Shown: piece after piece, positions 47,287 to 55,917 of the stretch
How the letters are laid out: each line of letters begins with the position of its first letter
How positions within the stretch are numbered: the first letter of the stretch is position 1
From: Thermosynechococcaceae cyanobacterium Okahandja
GTDB taxonomy: Bacteria > Cyanobacteriota > Cyanobacteriia > Thermosynechococcales > Thermosynechococcaceae
DNA length: 64,000 bases
NCBI GenBank assembly: GCA_041530395.1
Contig: CP136945.1
Span: forward strand, 1,922,001 to 1,986,000
Direction of reading: 5' to 3'
Translations under genes and position numbers: made by a program
The notes under the pieces: model-generated
Told to the model about the DNA's origin: nothing
The model's input: only the letters and a program-made list of their open reading frames with translations
Databases searched by the model: none

Positions 47287-48846
47287 ATGACTGCAGAAAC
47301 ACCTGAAAATCAGTCCAGTGCAAAATCGCCCGTTGCGGCTGAGGTCAAAAAAATCCGCACCATGGTGGAAGGGTTTGACGACATCAGCCATGGGGGCTTA
47401 CCCCAAGGGCGCACCACCCTTGTGAGCGGTACCTCTGGCACCGGTAAGACACTGTTTGCCGTCCAGTTTCTCTACAACGGCATTACCATTTTTAACGAGC
47501 CGGGCATCTTTGTCACCTTTGAAGAGTCCCCCACCGACATTATTAAGAATGCCCTTAGCTTTGGCTGGGATCTGCAGGGTCTCATTGATCAGGGTAAACT
47601 CTTTATCCTTGATGCCTCTCCCGATCCTGACGGGCAGGACGTGGCCGGTGACTTTGATCTTTCGGCGCTCATTGAGCGGATCCAGTACGCCATTCGCAAG
47701 TACAAGGCCACTCGCGTTTCCATTGACTCGGTAACCGCCGTCTTTCAGCAGTACGATGCCGCTTCGGTGGTGCGACGGGAAATTTTCCGTTTGGCCTTTC
47801 GCCTCAAGCAATTGGGCGTGACCACCATTATGACCACAGAGCGTATTGATGAGTACGGGCCGGTGGCTCGCTTTGGGGTTGAAGAATTTGTCTCCGATAA
47901 CGTGGTAATTTTGCGCAATGTGCTTGAGGGGGAGCGGCGGCGACGGACGGCAGAAATCCTGAAGTTGCGGGGGACCACCCACATGAAAGGGGAGTATCCG
48001 TTTACGATTAACAACGGCATTAACATCTTTCCTTTGGGGGCGATGCGCTTGGCTCAGCGGTCGTCGAATGCTCGCGTCTCTTCGGGGGTCAAGACCCTTG
48101 ACGAAATGTGCGGCGGCGGCTTTTTCAAAGATTCAATTATTCTGGCCACCGGCGCAACCGGCACAGGCAAAACCCTGCTGGTGAGTAAGTTCCTCGAAAC
48201 GGGTTGCCAACAGGGGGAGCGGGCGCTCCTGTTTGCCTACGAAGAATCGCGAGCGCAACTGTCCCGCAATGCCTCCTCTTGGGGAATTGATTTTGAAGAG
48301 TTGGAGCGGCAGGGTCTGCTGCGCATTGTCTGTGCCTATCCTGAATCGGCAGGGCTAGAAGACCACTTGCAAATTATTAAGTCGGAAATTGCCGACTTCA
48401 AGCCATCGCGGGTGGCCATTGACTCCCTTTCGGCTCTCGATCGGGGGGTGAGTAATAATGCCTTCCGCCAGTTTGTAATTGGTGTAACCGGCTTTGCCAA
48501 GCAGGAGGAGATCACCGGGTTCTTTACCAATACCACGGATCAGTTTATGGGGTCGAACTCGATTACCGAGTCCCATATTTCTACGATTACGGATACGATT
48601 TTGCTGTTGCAGTACGTGGAAATTCGCGGCGAAATGTCGCGGGCCATTAACGTCTTTAAGATGCGGGGGTCATGGCACGATAAGGGGATTCGCGAGTACG
48701 TGATTACGGAAAAAGGTGCCGAAATTCGCGACTCGTTCCGCAATTTTGAAGGCATTATCAGCGGTACGCCCACCCGGATTTCCGTTGACGAGAAAACCGA
48801 ACTCGCTCGTATTGTCAAAGATGTGAAGGATCTCGGGGAGGAGTAG
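47287..48846 (+). CDS. kaiC: circadian clock ATPase/autokinase KaiC
   Basis: A 519-residue double RecA-type ATPase. Walker A boxes are GTSGTGKT (48-55) in CI and GATGTGKT (289-296) in CII. The paired catalytic glutamates are at 79-80 and 319-320. The autophosphorylated pair equivalent to Ser431/Thr432 of the model protein is Ser432/Thr433 within SHISTITDT. The C-terminal tail bound by KaiA is present. It follows kaiB by 52 bases; nadK follows 10 bases later, so the clock operon may extend into NAD kinase. Confidence 0.97.
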   Translation: MTAETPENQSSAKSPVAAEVKKIRTMVEGFDDISHGGLPQGRTTLVSGTSGTGKTLFAVQFLYNGITIFNEPGIFVTFEESPTDIIKNALSFGWDLQGLIDQGKLFILDASPDPDGQDVAGDFDLSALIERIQYAIRKYKATRVSIDSVTAVFQQYDAASVVRREIFRLAFRLKQLGVTTIMTTERIDEYGPVARFGVEEFVSDNVVILRNVLEGERRRRTAEILKLRGTTHMKGEYPFTINNGINIFPLGAMRLAQRSSNARVSSGVKTLDEMCGGGFFKDSIILATGATGTGKTLLVSKFLETGCQQGERALLFAYEESRAQLSRNASSWGIDFEELERQGLLRIVCAYPESAGLEDHLQIIKSEIADFKPSRVAIDSLSALDRGVSNNAFRQFVIGVTGFAKQEEITGFFTNTTDQFMGSNSITESHISTITDTILLLQYVEIRGEMSRAINVFKMRGSWHDKGIREYVITEKGAEIRDSFRNFEGIISGTPTRISVDEKTELARIVKDVKDLGEE

Positions 48847-48856
48847 GCAACGCTGG

Positions 48857-49777
48857 ATGCAGTTAAACCAAGTGATTGTCGTCCACAAAGCGGGCGATCG
48901 CCAAAGTAAAGACTGGGCGGATCGGGCGGTTCGCCAACTGCAACAGCGGGGGGCGCGGGTCTTGGTGGGGCCGAGCGGTCCGCGGGATAATCCCTACCCG
49001 GTATTTATGGCCTCGGTCACTGAACCGATTGATCTGGCGGTGGTCTTGGGGGGGGATGGCACCTCCTTAGCGGCGGCACGACACCTTGCGGCGGCGGGGG
49101 TGCCGATTCTGGCGGTGAATGTGGGCGGGCATCTGGGGTTTTTAACGGAACCCTTTGATCTGTTTGCCGAGATGGAAACGGTGTGGGAGCGCCTCGAGCG
49201 GGATGAGTACGCAATGCAGCAGCGGATGATGTTGCAGGCGCAGGTGTTTGAAGGCCCCAAACCCCACGCCGAACCGGTGGGCGATCGCTACTACGCCCTG
49301 AATGAAATGTGCATCAAACCCGCCTCCGCCGATCGCATGATTACCGCCATTCTGGAGATGGAAATTGATGGGGATGTGGTGGATCAGTACCAAGGGGATG
49401 GCCTTTTGGTGGCAACTCCCACCGGCTCCACCTGCTACACCGTCGCCGCCAATGGCCCGATTTTGCACCCGGGGATGGAAGCGTTAGTGGTGACCCCCAT
49501 TTGCCCCCTGAGCCTTTCGAGCCGTCCCATTGTCTTGCCGTCGCGATCGCTGGTGAGTATTTGGCCGCTAGAGGATCACAGCCTCAATACCAAGCTGTGG
49601 ATGGATGGCGTACTGGCCACTTCCATTTGGCCGGGGCAGCGGGTACAGGTCTCAATGGCCGACTGCCAAGCCCGCTTCATTCTGCTGCGGGACCATTACT
49701 CCTTTTATCAAACCCTACGGGAAAAATTGGCCTGGGCGGGGGCACGCATTCCCTACCACAACAATCATCGCAACTAG
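48857..49777 (+). CDS. nadK: NAD kinase
   Basis: A 306-residue cytoplasmic kinase making NADP from NAD. The signature GGDGTSLAAAR is at about residues 64-74, ALNEMCI supplies the N-E substrate motif, and the glycine-rich TPTGSTCYT follows. It starts 10 bases after the kaiC stop, so it is likely cotranscribed with kaiC. Cyanobacteria usually have two NAD kinases; this is one of them. Confidence 0.95.
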   Translation: MQLNQVIVVHKAGDRQSKDWADRAVRQLQQRGARVLVGPSGPRDNPYPVFMASVTEPIDLAVVLGGDGTSLAAARHLAAAGVPILAVNVGGHLGFLTEPFDLFAEMETVWERLERDEYAMQQRMMLQAQVFEGPKPHAEPVGDRYYALNEMCIKPASADRMITAILEMEIDGDVVDQYQGDGLLVATPTGSTCYTVAANGPILHPGMEALVVTPICPLSLSSRPIVLPSRSLVSIWPLEDHSLNTKLWMDGVLATSIWPGQRVQVSMADCQARFILLRDHYSFYQTLREKLAWAGARIPYHNNHRN

Positions 49778-49834
49778 GCAACGATCCAAGAGTGGGGTCG
49801 CTATAATGGCTGCATTCCTAACGAGTCCTTGCCA

Positions 49835-51454
49835 ATGATTATCACGCCCTTTGAACGCGAAGCGTTAGGTAATAACTCTCAGCAGCTTGTCGATCAATTG
49901 CTGGAGATTGGCCTTGCCCTCTCGGCCACAGAATCCCTAGACGAGTTACTGCACCTGATTCTCACTAAAAGCCGTGAGATTACCTGTAGTGATGCGGGCA
50001 CCATTTTTCTGGTTCAAGCAGAAACCACACCCGCCGTCTTAGAATTCAAGGCGGCCCAGAACGACAGTGTTGCCCTGCCGGAGCATGTGCAGCAGTACAC
50101 CATCCCCCTCACCGCCAACAGCTTGGTGGGCTACGCGGCCCTCACCACCGAATCCCTCAATATTGCCGATGTCTATGCCCTATCGGGGAGCGAAACCTAC
50201 CAGTTTAACCGTTCCTTCGATGAATCGTTTAACTACCGCACCTGCTCGGTGTTGGTGGTGCCGATGCAAAATATCAGTGGTCAAGTCATTGGGGTGCTGC
50301 AACTCATTAATCGCAAACGCCAGCGGGATAGTGTGTTGACCCCCGCAACAACGCCGGAACTCACCCAACCCTACAGTGGGTGGGAAGAGCATATTGTACG
50401 GGCATTGGCCAGCCAAGCGGCCGTAATTATCGAGCGCAATCATCTGCTGGAGAGTATTGAACACCTATTTGAAGGCTTTGTTACCGCCTCGGTCCAGGCC
50501 ATTGAAGCTCGGGATCCAACCACCTCCGGGCATTCAGAGCGGGTTGCCGCCCTCACGGTGCGCTTAGCCGAAATTGCTAATAGGGAGAGCCACGGCATCT
50601 TTCGGGAGCTTTATTTTAGCGATCGCCAACTGCAAGAGATCCGTTACGCCGCTTTGCTGCACGATTTTGGTAAAGTCGCGGTTCCCGAAACCATTCTCAA
50701 CAAACAAAAGAAAATCTTCCCCGAGCAACTGGAAATTATTCGCCAGCGATTTGCCCTTGTGCGCCGCACCTTGGAAATGGAAACGGCGCAAGCAAAGGTG
50801 AACTATCTGCTCTCCCATCCCCACACCCCCCACAGCGGCGAGCAGGCCTGTGATCACTGCGCCTTCTTTCGCCACCTCGACCATGAGTTACAGCAACACC
50901 TACAAATTCTGGAGTCCTACTGGCAGATCCTCGAGCAGGCCAATGAACCCCGCGTACTGGAGGAAGAACCCCTTGCCCGCCTACAGGAAATGACCCAGTT
51001 TTACTACAAGGGCATTGATGGCCAACTGTACCCCCTCATTACCGCCTCAGAACTCGAGCAGCTTCTGGTGCGCCGCGGCAGCCTCACCCAAGCCGAACGC
51101 CGCATCATTGAGTCTCACGTCACCCATACCTATCAATTTCTGTCACGAATTCCCTGGACACAGCACCTGCAAAACGTGCCCATCATTGCCTATGGCCACC
51201 ATGAGCGCCTCGATGGCGGTGGCTACCCCCGCGGTATTAGTGCCGCAGACATTCCCCTGCAAACCCAAATGCTGGCCATTGCCGACATTTACGATGCCCT
51301 GACCGCCAGCGATCGCCCCTACAAAAAAAGCTTACCCGTAGCCACTGCCCTGAAAATCCTTGATCAGGAAGCCGCCGAATTTAAGATCAACGCCGACCTC
51401 GTCGCCCTCTTTAAGCAACAGCAGATCTTTAGCGTGCTAGGGCATCAACTATAA
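49835..51454 (+). CDS. GAF-HD-GYP domain protein (putative cyclic-di-GMP phosphodiesterase)
   Basis: A ~539-residue soluble protein. The GAF domain spans about residues 20-190 (IGLALSATESLDELLHLIL, AGTIFLVQ, CSVLVVPMQNISGQVIGVLQLINR). The HD-GYP domain starts near 215, with LLHDFGKVAVPE as the HD pair and GHHERLDGGGYP as the GYP signature. The spacing between them is enlarged by about 110 residues including CDHC, so the domain is not standard. Family members hydrolyse cyclic-di-GMP; the GAF domain may sense a ligand. ATG 49835 is chosen over an in-frame TTG two codons upstream. Confidence 0.85.
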   Translation: MIITPFEREALGNNSQQLVDQLLEIGLALSATESLDELLHLILTKSREITCSDAGTIFLVQAETTPAVLEFKAAQNDSVALPEHVQQYTIPLTANSLVGYAALTTESLNIADVYALSGSETYQFNRSFDESFNYRTCSVLVVPMQNISGQVIGVLQLINRKRQRDSVLTPATTPELTQPYSGWEEHIVRALASQAAVIIERNHLLESIEHLFEGFVTASVQAIEARDPTTSGHSERVAALTVRLAEIANRESHGIFRELYFSDRQLQEIRYAALLHDFGKVAVPETILNKQKKIFPEQLEIIRQRFALVRRTLEMETAQAKVNYLLSHPHTPHSGEQACDHCAFFRHLDHELQQHLQILESYWQILEQANEPRVLEEEPLARLQEMTQFYYKGIDGQLYPLITASELEQLLVRRGSLTQAERRIIESHVTHTYQFLSRIPWTQHLQNVPIIAYGHHERLDGGGYPRGISAADIPLQTQMLAIADIYDALTASDRPYKKSLPVATALKILDQEAAEFKINADLVALFKQQQIFSVLGHQL

Positions 51455-51468
51455 TACGGTGGCTCTCT

Positions 51469-51515
51469 TTGCAGACCAACGTCACCACAGGTTTGCAGAC
51501 CAACGTCACCACAGG
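51469..51515 (+). repeat. tandem 24-bp direct repeat before the DUF1614 gene
   Basis: The 23-base sequence ttgcagaccaacgtcaccac-agg occurs at 51469-51491 and 51493-51515, a perfect tandem duplication with one extra base. It lies in the leader just upstream of the gggagg ribosome-binding site of the next gene, so it may affect the leader transcript. Confidence 0.9.
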
Positions 51516-51526
51516 GAGGTGCGCCA

Positions 51527-52198
51527 ATGATTTACCTGCCCGTAACCCTACTGCTGTTTGTGCTCATGGTGCTGGCCTTGCCCTTTCTGTGGCTCGCCAT
51601 TGCCCTAGATGCCGTCCAGCTAGCGGTTGCCAAACTGGGCTTTTCCCCGTCCGCGGCTGCCTTACTATTGCTGCTGGTCATTCTGGGCAGCACCATCAAT
51701 ATTCCCCTCTACGAGCGGGTATCGACCGTGTCCATCGTGCCGGACTTCACCGAACTGTGGCTCGCCCGCTTTTGGGGCATTCCCCTGCGCAAAATTGAGC
51801 AAAAAACCATCGTTGCCCTAAATGTGGGAGGCGGGCTAATTCCCACCCTCCTAGCTCTTTACCAGTTTGGCCGCGTCAGCCCGGTGGCAATTCTGCTGGT
51901 GACCGCCATTGTTACCCTAGTGAGTTACTACTCCGCTCAAGTAGTTCCGGGCATTGGCATTCAAATGAACGCCCTTGTGGCTCCCCTAACTGCCGCCATG
52001 ACCGCAATTCTCATTTCTGCTCCAGGTGCCGCAGCCCCAGTCGCCTTTGCCGGTGGCGTGCTGGGCACCCTCATCGGGGCTGACGTACTGCACCTGCGGG
52101 AAATCGAGCGCATGTCAGCCGGTGTTCTGAGTATTGGTGGCGCTGGCGTATTTGACGGGATTGCCCTTTGCGGCCTTTTTGCGCTGCTGCTGACCTAG
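51527..52198 (+). CDS. DUF1614 family membrane protein
   Basis: A 223-residue polytopic membrane protein with about seven hydrophobic segments, from LPVTLLLFVLMVLALPFLWLAI to the C-terminal FDGIALCGLFALLL. The segment ILGSTINIPLY, the loop NVGGGLIPTLLALY and the late motif GTLIGADVLHL are typical of DUF1614, which is of unknown function and possibly transporter-like. The ATG has a strong gggagg ribosome-binding site. Confidence 0.8.
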   Translation: MIYLPVTLLLFVLMVLALPFLWLAIALDAVQLAVAKLGFSPSAAALLLLLVILGSTINIPLYERVSTVSIVPDFTELWLARFWGIPLRKIEQKTIVALNVGGGLIPTLLALYQFGRVSPVAILLVTAIVTLVSYYSAQVVPGIGIQMNALVAPLTAAMTAILISAPGAAAPVAFAGGVLGTLIGADVLHLREIERMSAGVLSIGGAGVFDGIALCGLFALLLT

Positions 52199-52376
52199 CA
52201 ATAGCCCATCTGCCCTTTGACGCTCGTTCAGCCAAGCCAAAGACTATCGCTGGAGCACCGCAATCCATTTGGCTGGCCCCTAGGCCAAGAGATTGTTGCG
52301 AAACATGGAAACTCTGAGAAGCCTTGTGTTACATTTTTCAAAGTAAAGCAGCGGTTTCTCAGGACTGATCTCTGTT

Positions 52377-53024
52377 ATGAATAAAGTTTACGACTGGTTT
52401 GAGGAACGCCTAGAAATTCAGGCGCTCGCCGACGATGTCACCAGTAAGTACGTGCCCCCTCACGTGAACATTTTTTACTGTTTGGGTGGCATTACCCTCA
52501 CCTGCTTTCTGGTGCAGTTTGCCACTGGCTTCGCAATGACCTTTTATTACAAGCCAACGGTTGCTGAAGCTTTTACCTCGGTACAGTACATCATGAATGA
52601 GGTGAACTTTGGCTGGCTGATCCGCTCGATCCACAAGTGGTCTGCCAGCATGATGGTCTTGATGATGATTCTGCACGTTTTCCGGGTCTATCTCACCGGT
52701 GGTTTCAAAAAGCCGCGTGAGCTGACTTGGGTGACAGGTGTTGTCCTTGCCGTGATTACCGTCAGTTTTGGTGTGACCGGCTATTCCCTGCCATGGGATC
52801 AAGTGGGTTACTGGGCGGTGAAAATTGTCTCCGGTATTCCTGCCGCCATCCCGGTGGTGGGTGATCAATTGGTGGAACTCATGCGCGGTGGTGAAAGTGT
52901 GGGTCAAGCAACCTTAACCCGCTTCTACAGCCTGCACACCTTTGTCCTGCCTTGGTCTATTGCGGTCTTTATGCTGATGCACTTCCTAATGATCCGCAAA
53001 CAGGGTATCTCTGGTCCCTTGTAA
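52377..53024 (+). CDS. petB: cytochrome b6
   Basis: A 215-residue four-helix subunit of the cytochrome b6f complex that carries two b hemes and heme c-n in the thylakoid membrane. The heme-ligating histidines are in the [23 protein letters not shown] region and in [11 protein letters not shown]...[10 protein letters not shown]. Cys35 (YCLGG) is the covalent heme site. petD follows after a 118-bp gap on the same strand, the standard petBD unit. The preceding 178 bp are gene-free and should hold the promoter. Confidence 0.98.
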   Translation: MNKVYDWFEERLEIQALADDVTSKYVPPHVNIFYCLGGITLTCFLVQFATGFAMTFYYKPTVAEAFTSVQYIMNEVNFGWLIRSIHKWSASMMVLMMILHVFRVYLTGGFKKPRELTWVTGVVLAVITVSFGVTGYSLPWDQVGYWAVKIVSGIPAAIPVVGDQLVELMRGGESVGQATLTRFYSLHTFVLPWSIAVFMLMHFLMIRKQGISGPL

Positions 53025-53142
53025 GCTCCCTGAAACAGGCAAGCATAACAAAATGTAACAACCTGCCCCCTAGACAGGCTCGGAACTTGTTATGCTCCAA
53101 ATACATTCCCCCTTGCTGACCCTCTAGGAGAACGACTGTTCT

Positions 53143-53628
53143 ATGGCAAAAGTTTTGAAAAAGCCAGATTTAGCAAATCCGGCACTACGGGCAAAGCTCA
53201 AAAAAGGGATGGGCCATAATTACTATGGCGAACCCGCGTGGCCCAACGATCTGCTCTACATTTTCCCTGTGGTCATTATGGGCACCATTGCCCTAGTGAT
53301 TGGCTTGGCCGTCATGGATCCGGCCATGATCGGCGAGCCTGCGGATCCCTTTGCCACACCACTCGAGATTCTGCCGGAGTGGTATCTCTATCCAACATTT
53401 CAAATTTTCCGCGTTGTCCCCAACAAATTGCTAGGAGTACTGATGAATGCCAGTATTCCCCTAGGTCTGATGCTCATCCCCTTTATTGAGAGCATCAACA
53501 AGTTCCAGAATCCCTTCCGGCGGCCTGTGGCCATGGCGGTGTTTCTGTTTGGCACCGTGGTCACCCTATGGCTGGGCATTGGTGCCGCCTTCCCCCTCGA
53601 CAAATCTCTAACCTTGGGCTTGTTCTAG
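53143..53628 (+). CDS. petD: cytochrome b6f complex subunit IV
   Basis: A 161-residue three-helix membrane protein that completes the quinol-oxidising site of the b6f complex. The Q-o site motif PEWY is visible in [53 protein letters not shown] is the normal start. A ggag box precedes the ATG. A strong terminator follows the stop. Confidence 0.98.
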   Translation: MAKVLKKPDLANPALRAKLKKGMGHNYYGEPAWPNDLLYIFPVVIMGTIALVIGLAVMDPAMIGEPADPFATPLEILPEWYLYPTFQIFRVVPNKLLGVLMNASIPLGLMLIPFIESINKFQNPFRRPVAMAVFLFGTVVTLWLGIGAAFPLDKSLTLGLF

Positions 53629-53657
53629 AGGCGTTGTTCGATAGGTCAAGACGATAA

Positions 53658-53694
53658 GATCGCATCTAGTGCGGACTAGGTGCGATTCTTTTTG
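53658..53694 (+). terminator. rho-independent terminator after petD
   Basis: A 12-base stem gatcgcatctag / ctaggtgcgatt with the loop tgcgga is followed by ctttttt. It is 29 bases past the petD stop and ends the petBD transcript. Confidence 0.92.
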
Positions 53695-53772
53695 GAGCCA
53701 ATTGCATAATATTCCCAGTCTCATCAAAAAAGATTACGTACCTACCCTCTGTCGCCGTTGAGAGGCTATATG

Positions 53773-54072
53773 ATGCAGATAGTTTGGTTACGCGCATTTG
53801 TGCTGGGCAGTGCTCTAGTCTTGTTCAGTGGGGTAGCCAGATCCACAGAACCTCCTCGTAGCGGCTGTGAACAGGAGCTTGCAGCCGTTGCTGTAACGAG
53901 TTGCCCCCCCACTAGAGAAAAGCCGCACACTCTCGAAAATCTGGGGGAACTCTCAGCCGCCGTTCTCGATTTTACTGAAGCAGATAGCGACCTTGCTGTT
54001 ACCCTGTTTGGTTGTGACTGCCCAATGCACATGAGTTGGTTGCAGCAAATGCGGTCGGCTTGGTTAAACTAG
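53773..54072 (+). CDS. small exported protein with FGCDCP motif, copy 1
   Basis: A 99-residue protein. The first ~25 residues (MQIVWLRAFVLGSALVLFSGVARST) form a signal peptide with a likely cut after an Ala/Ser-type site. The mature part has a pair of cysteines near the N-terminus and ends with LDFTEADSDLAVTLFGCDCPMHMSWLQQMR. The next gene encodes a paralogue with the same C-terminal motif. I recognise no named family. ATG 53773 is chosen (agagg upstream); ATG 53770 and TTG 53758 are alternatives. Confidence 0.65.
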   Translation: MQIVWLRAFVLGSALVLFSGVARSTEPPRSGCEQELAAVAVTSCPPTREKPHTLENLGELSAAVLDFTEADSDLAVTLFGCDCPMHMSWLQQMRSAWLN

Positions 54073-54132
54073 CAGCAAGGGAGCCATTGACTGTTTACAA
54101 AAATTTATTAAGTTTAGGTTTGTGAGGTTACC

Positions 54133-54495
54133 ATGTCTTCTCTGCGCTTAGCTCTAATGGTGAGTCCGACTCTGCTCGGTTCACTGCTCAGTTTAGTGGC
54201 AATGGTCAATTCGGCGCGGGCTGAGGTGGCAACCCCCATTCCGGTGCCGCCGCCAGAGGCCAATGTCTGCCGCCCCAACCCCCACCAAAAGTTTCAGCTT
54301 GTGTGTAACCGTCTTGGGGAACAGGCAACAACTGTTCAGGCGAATGCGGATGGTAATCGGATGCCCCCGGCGGTGCTAGAGTTTAGCGAAGAAGAAAGTA
54401 ACGCAGCGATCGCCCTGTTTGGTTGCGACTGTCCGCTGTGTCTCAACGCCCTGCGGCAAATGCGCGGCCTCCCTCCCCTCAATCAACTAGGTTAG
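54133..54495 (+). CDS. small exported protein with FGCDCP motif, copy 2
   Basis: A 120-residue protein with a signal peptide (MSSLRLALMVSPTLLGSLLS to SARA, cut near residue 30) and a Pro-rich linker. The C-terminal segment VLEFSEEESNAAIALFGCDCPLCLNALRQMRG parallels copy 1 (VLDFTEADSDLAVTLFGCDCP). Cysteines total five in the mature part: VCRP, VCNR, and C-x-C-x2-C in the motif. This may be a lumenal or periplasmic metal- or redox-active domain, but that is inference. It lies 60 bases after copy 1 on the same strand. Confidence 0.7.
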   Translation: MSSLRLALMVSPTLLGSLLSLVAMVNSARAEVATPIPVPPPEANVCRPNPHQKFQLVCNRLGEQATTVQANADGNRMPPAVLEFSEEESNAAIALFGCDCPLCLNALRQMRGLPPLNQLG

Positions 54496-54512
54496 AGATA
54501 CACCAAGCAAAA

Positions 54513-54539
54513 CCCCCACCCTAAGGTTAAGGTGGGGGC
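54513..54539 (-). terminator. hairpin between convergent genes, best oriented for the minus-strand gene
   Basis: The stem cccccacc / ggtggggg has a loop ctaaggttaa-like spacer. On the minus strand the stem is followed by a short T run (gttttgc), so it most likely ends the transcript of the secreted protein at 54564-55034. It also lies 18 bases past the stop of the FGCDCP copy 2 gene. Confidence 0.7.
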
Positions 54540-54563
54540 AAATTATCCTTGAGCCTAAGCACT

Positions 54564-55034
54564 CTAGTAGAGGGCGGGTACAGGGGGGGGAGCTGGCATC
54601 ACTGGTGGCGGCGGTGCAAAGAAGGTGGGCTGGGGGGGGGGTAGCAGCGTTTCAACAGCTAAGTTACAGGGATAGGGAGTTCCATACATCGACGTACAGA
54701 AGGGGCTATCTAGGTCACGGGTACGAATGACGGGCGTATTGGCCTGCTGATACCAAGCATCATTAGAAACATAGTTAATGCGGCGCGCCCGGTTGACTAT
54801 GTCGTTATCGCGATAGGTGGGTACCCCAAAGACAAACATGGTATCGCCAGCAATGGATTCATCCACCCAATAGTTTTGGGTTCCATCAATGCGCTCAAAC
54901 GCTTGGGGAATCGAAGGACGACTAACAGGGTACATTTGTGGGTTAACGGGCTGGCGGCGGCTTTGGGCAGTTGCCGGAGCGATTACTGCCACCAACATCG
55001 CTACCCCCACAAGAGGGGCAAGTTTCATTCCCAT
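54564..55034 (-). CDS. secreted protein with proline-rich C-terminus, unknown function
   Basis: A 156-residue protein. MGMKLAPLVGVAMLVAVIAPATAQS is a signal peptide cut after ATA. The mature domain contains NYWVDESIAGDTMFVFGVPTYRDNDIVNRARRINYVSND and two cysteines (FCTSMYGTPYPC). The last ~25 residues are almost all Pro, Ala and Val. I do not recognise the family. ATG 55034 is chosen because a ggag box lies eight bases upstream; the longer frame to 55082 begins with a Cys-rich non-coding-like stretch. Confidence 0.65.
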   Translation of the reverse strand: MGMKLAPLVGVAMLVAVIAPATAQSRRQPVNPQMYPVSRPSIPQAFERIDGTQNYWVDESIAGDTMFVFGVPTYRDNDIVNRARRINYVSNDAWYQQANTPVIRTRDLDSPFCTSMYGTPYPCNLAVETLLPPPQPTFFAPPPPVMPAPPPVPALY

Positions 55035-55236
55035 AGGTTCATCTCCAGACAGTTTTAACGTTCGGCAACAGCAACGACACAAGGTTTACTAGGATTAAAC
55101 CGTTTTTTCCTTAGCTTTATTCTAAAGTTGCCACCGTTAGGGCACAGGCAGCACTGTGCCGCTTTCTGACTGTCTTGCTACGTTAGAACGAGATCGTCAC
55201 GGCTCCTGATCAGAAGTTCCCCTTGCGTGAAGGGCA

Positions 55237-55626
55237 CTAATGACTATGGCGCGATAATAATTGCTCTTCTAGGGCGGCAATTTGGTTATACGCAGCGGTG
55301 AGTTGCGCCGTTAAGCGCTGGATTTGTACTTCTGGACTCAGGGGGCGATCGCCACTGAGATGACGGCTGTGGCTATAGTCATCATCCACCAGAATATCTT
55401 TGTGTTCTGGGGTCACCGCAGGAGCACGAGCCGGGGTTGTTCCCATAAGAATTTGCTCACTGACCGACTGGGAAACCGCTTTGATTCGCCCCTCCGCCAG
55501 CGCTTGGGAAACCTTTTGGTTTAGTTGTTCAACAATCTGGTACAAGGCATCAATTTTATTGCTGAGTACCAGTATCTGCTTATGTAGTAAATCCACGGGG
55601 CCGTATCCTCTTGCTGTGGAGTACAA
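55237..55626 (-). CDS. coiled-coil protein of unknown function
   Basis: A 129-residue soluble protein. An N-terminal coiled coil (LHKQILVLSNKIDALYQIVEQLNQKVSQAL, about residues 14-43) and a C-terminal one (VQIQRLTAQLTAAYNQIAALEEQLL) flank a polar, probably disordered middle. No family is recognised. Such proteins often form small oligomers or scaffolds. It sits alone, with about 290 bp between it and the chlH 3' end that contain only the chlH terminator. Confidence 0.55.
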   Translation of the reverse strand: MYSTARGYGPVDLLHKQILVLSNKIDALYQIVEQLNQKVSQALAEGRIKAVSQSVSEQILMGTTPARAPAVTPEHKDILVDDDYSHSRHLSGDRPLSPEVQIQRLTAQLTAAYNQIAALEEQLLSRHSH

Positions 55627-55864
55627 CAGTCATTAACCCAACTTAGCGTTTTCCTCAAGCAGGCCACTTGAGTTAGCCGTTACCCCAACCAGACAATGCA
55701 CGAAGGCACGAGAGAATGACTCTACTTGTTGGCCGTTTAGATGCGCCTAGCGATTAGAGTTGGATATTCTACTTCCCACCTTAGAGAAGACAACAAGAAG
55801 AGTGCAACTTTTTCAAAAAGACTTAAGGGTCAATAAACTTTTGTAAATATTCCTAGGCACCCAT

Positions 55865-55886
55865 AAAAAAAGGGGGACATGCCCCC
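55865..55886 (-). terminator. rho-independent terminator after chlH
   Basis: On the minus strand the sequence reads ggggg-catgt-ccccc followed by seven T (plus-strand aaaaaaa at 55865-55871). It lies about 32 bases past the chlH stop. Confidence 0.92.
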
Positions 55887-55917
55887 CATCAGAATGATCC
55901 GTATGACGGTGAGGCTG

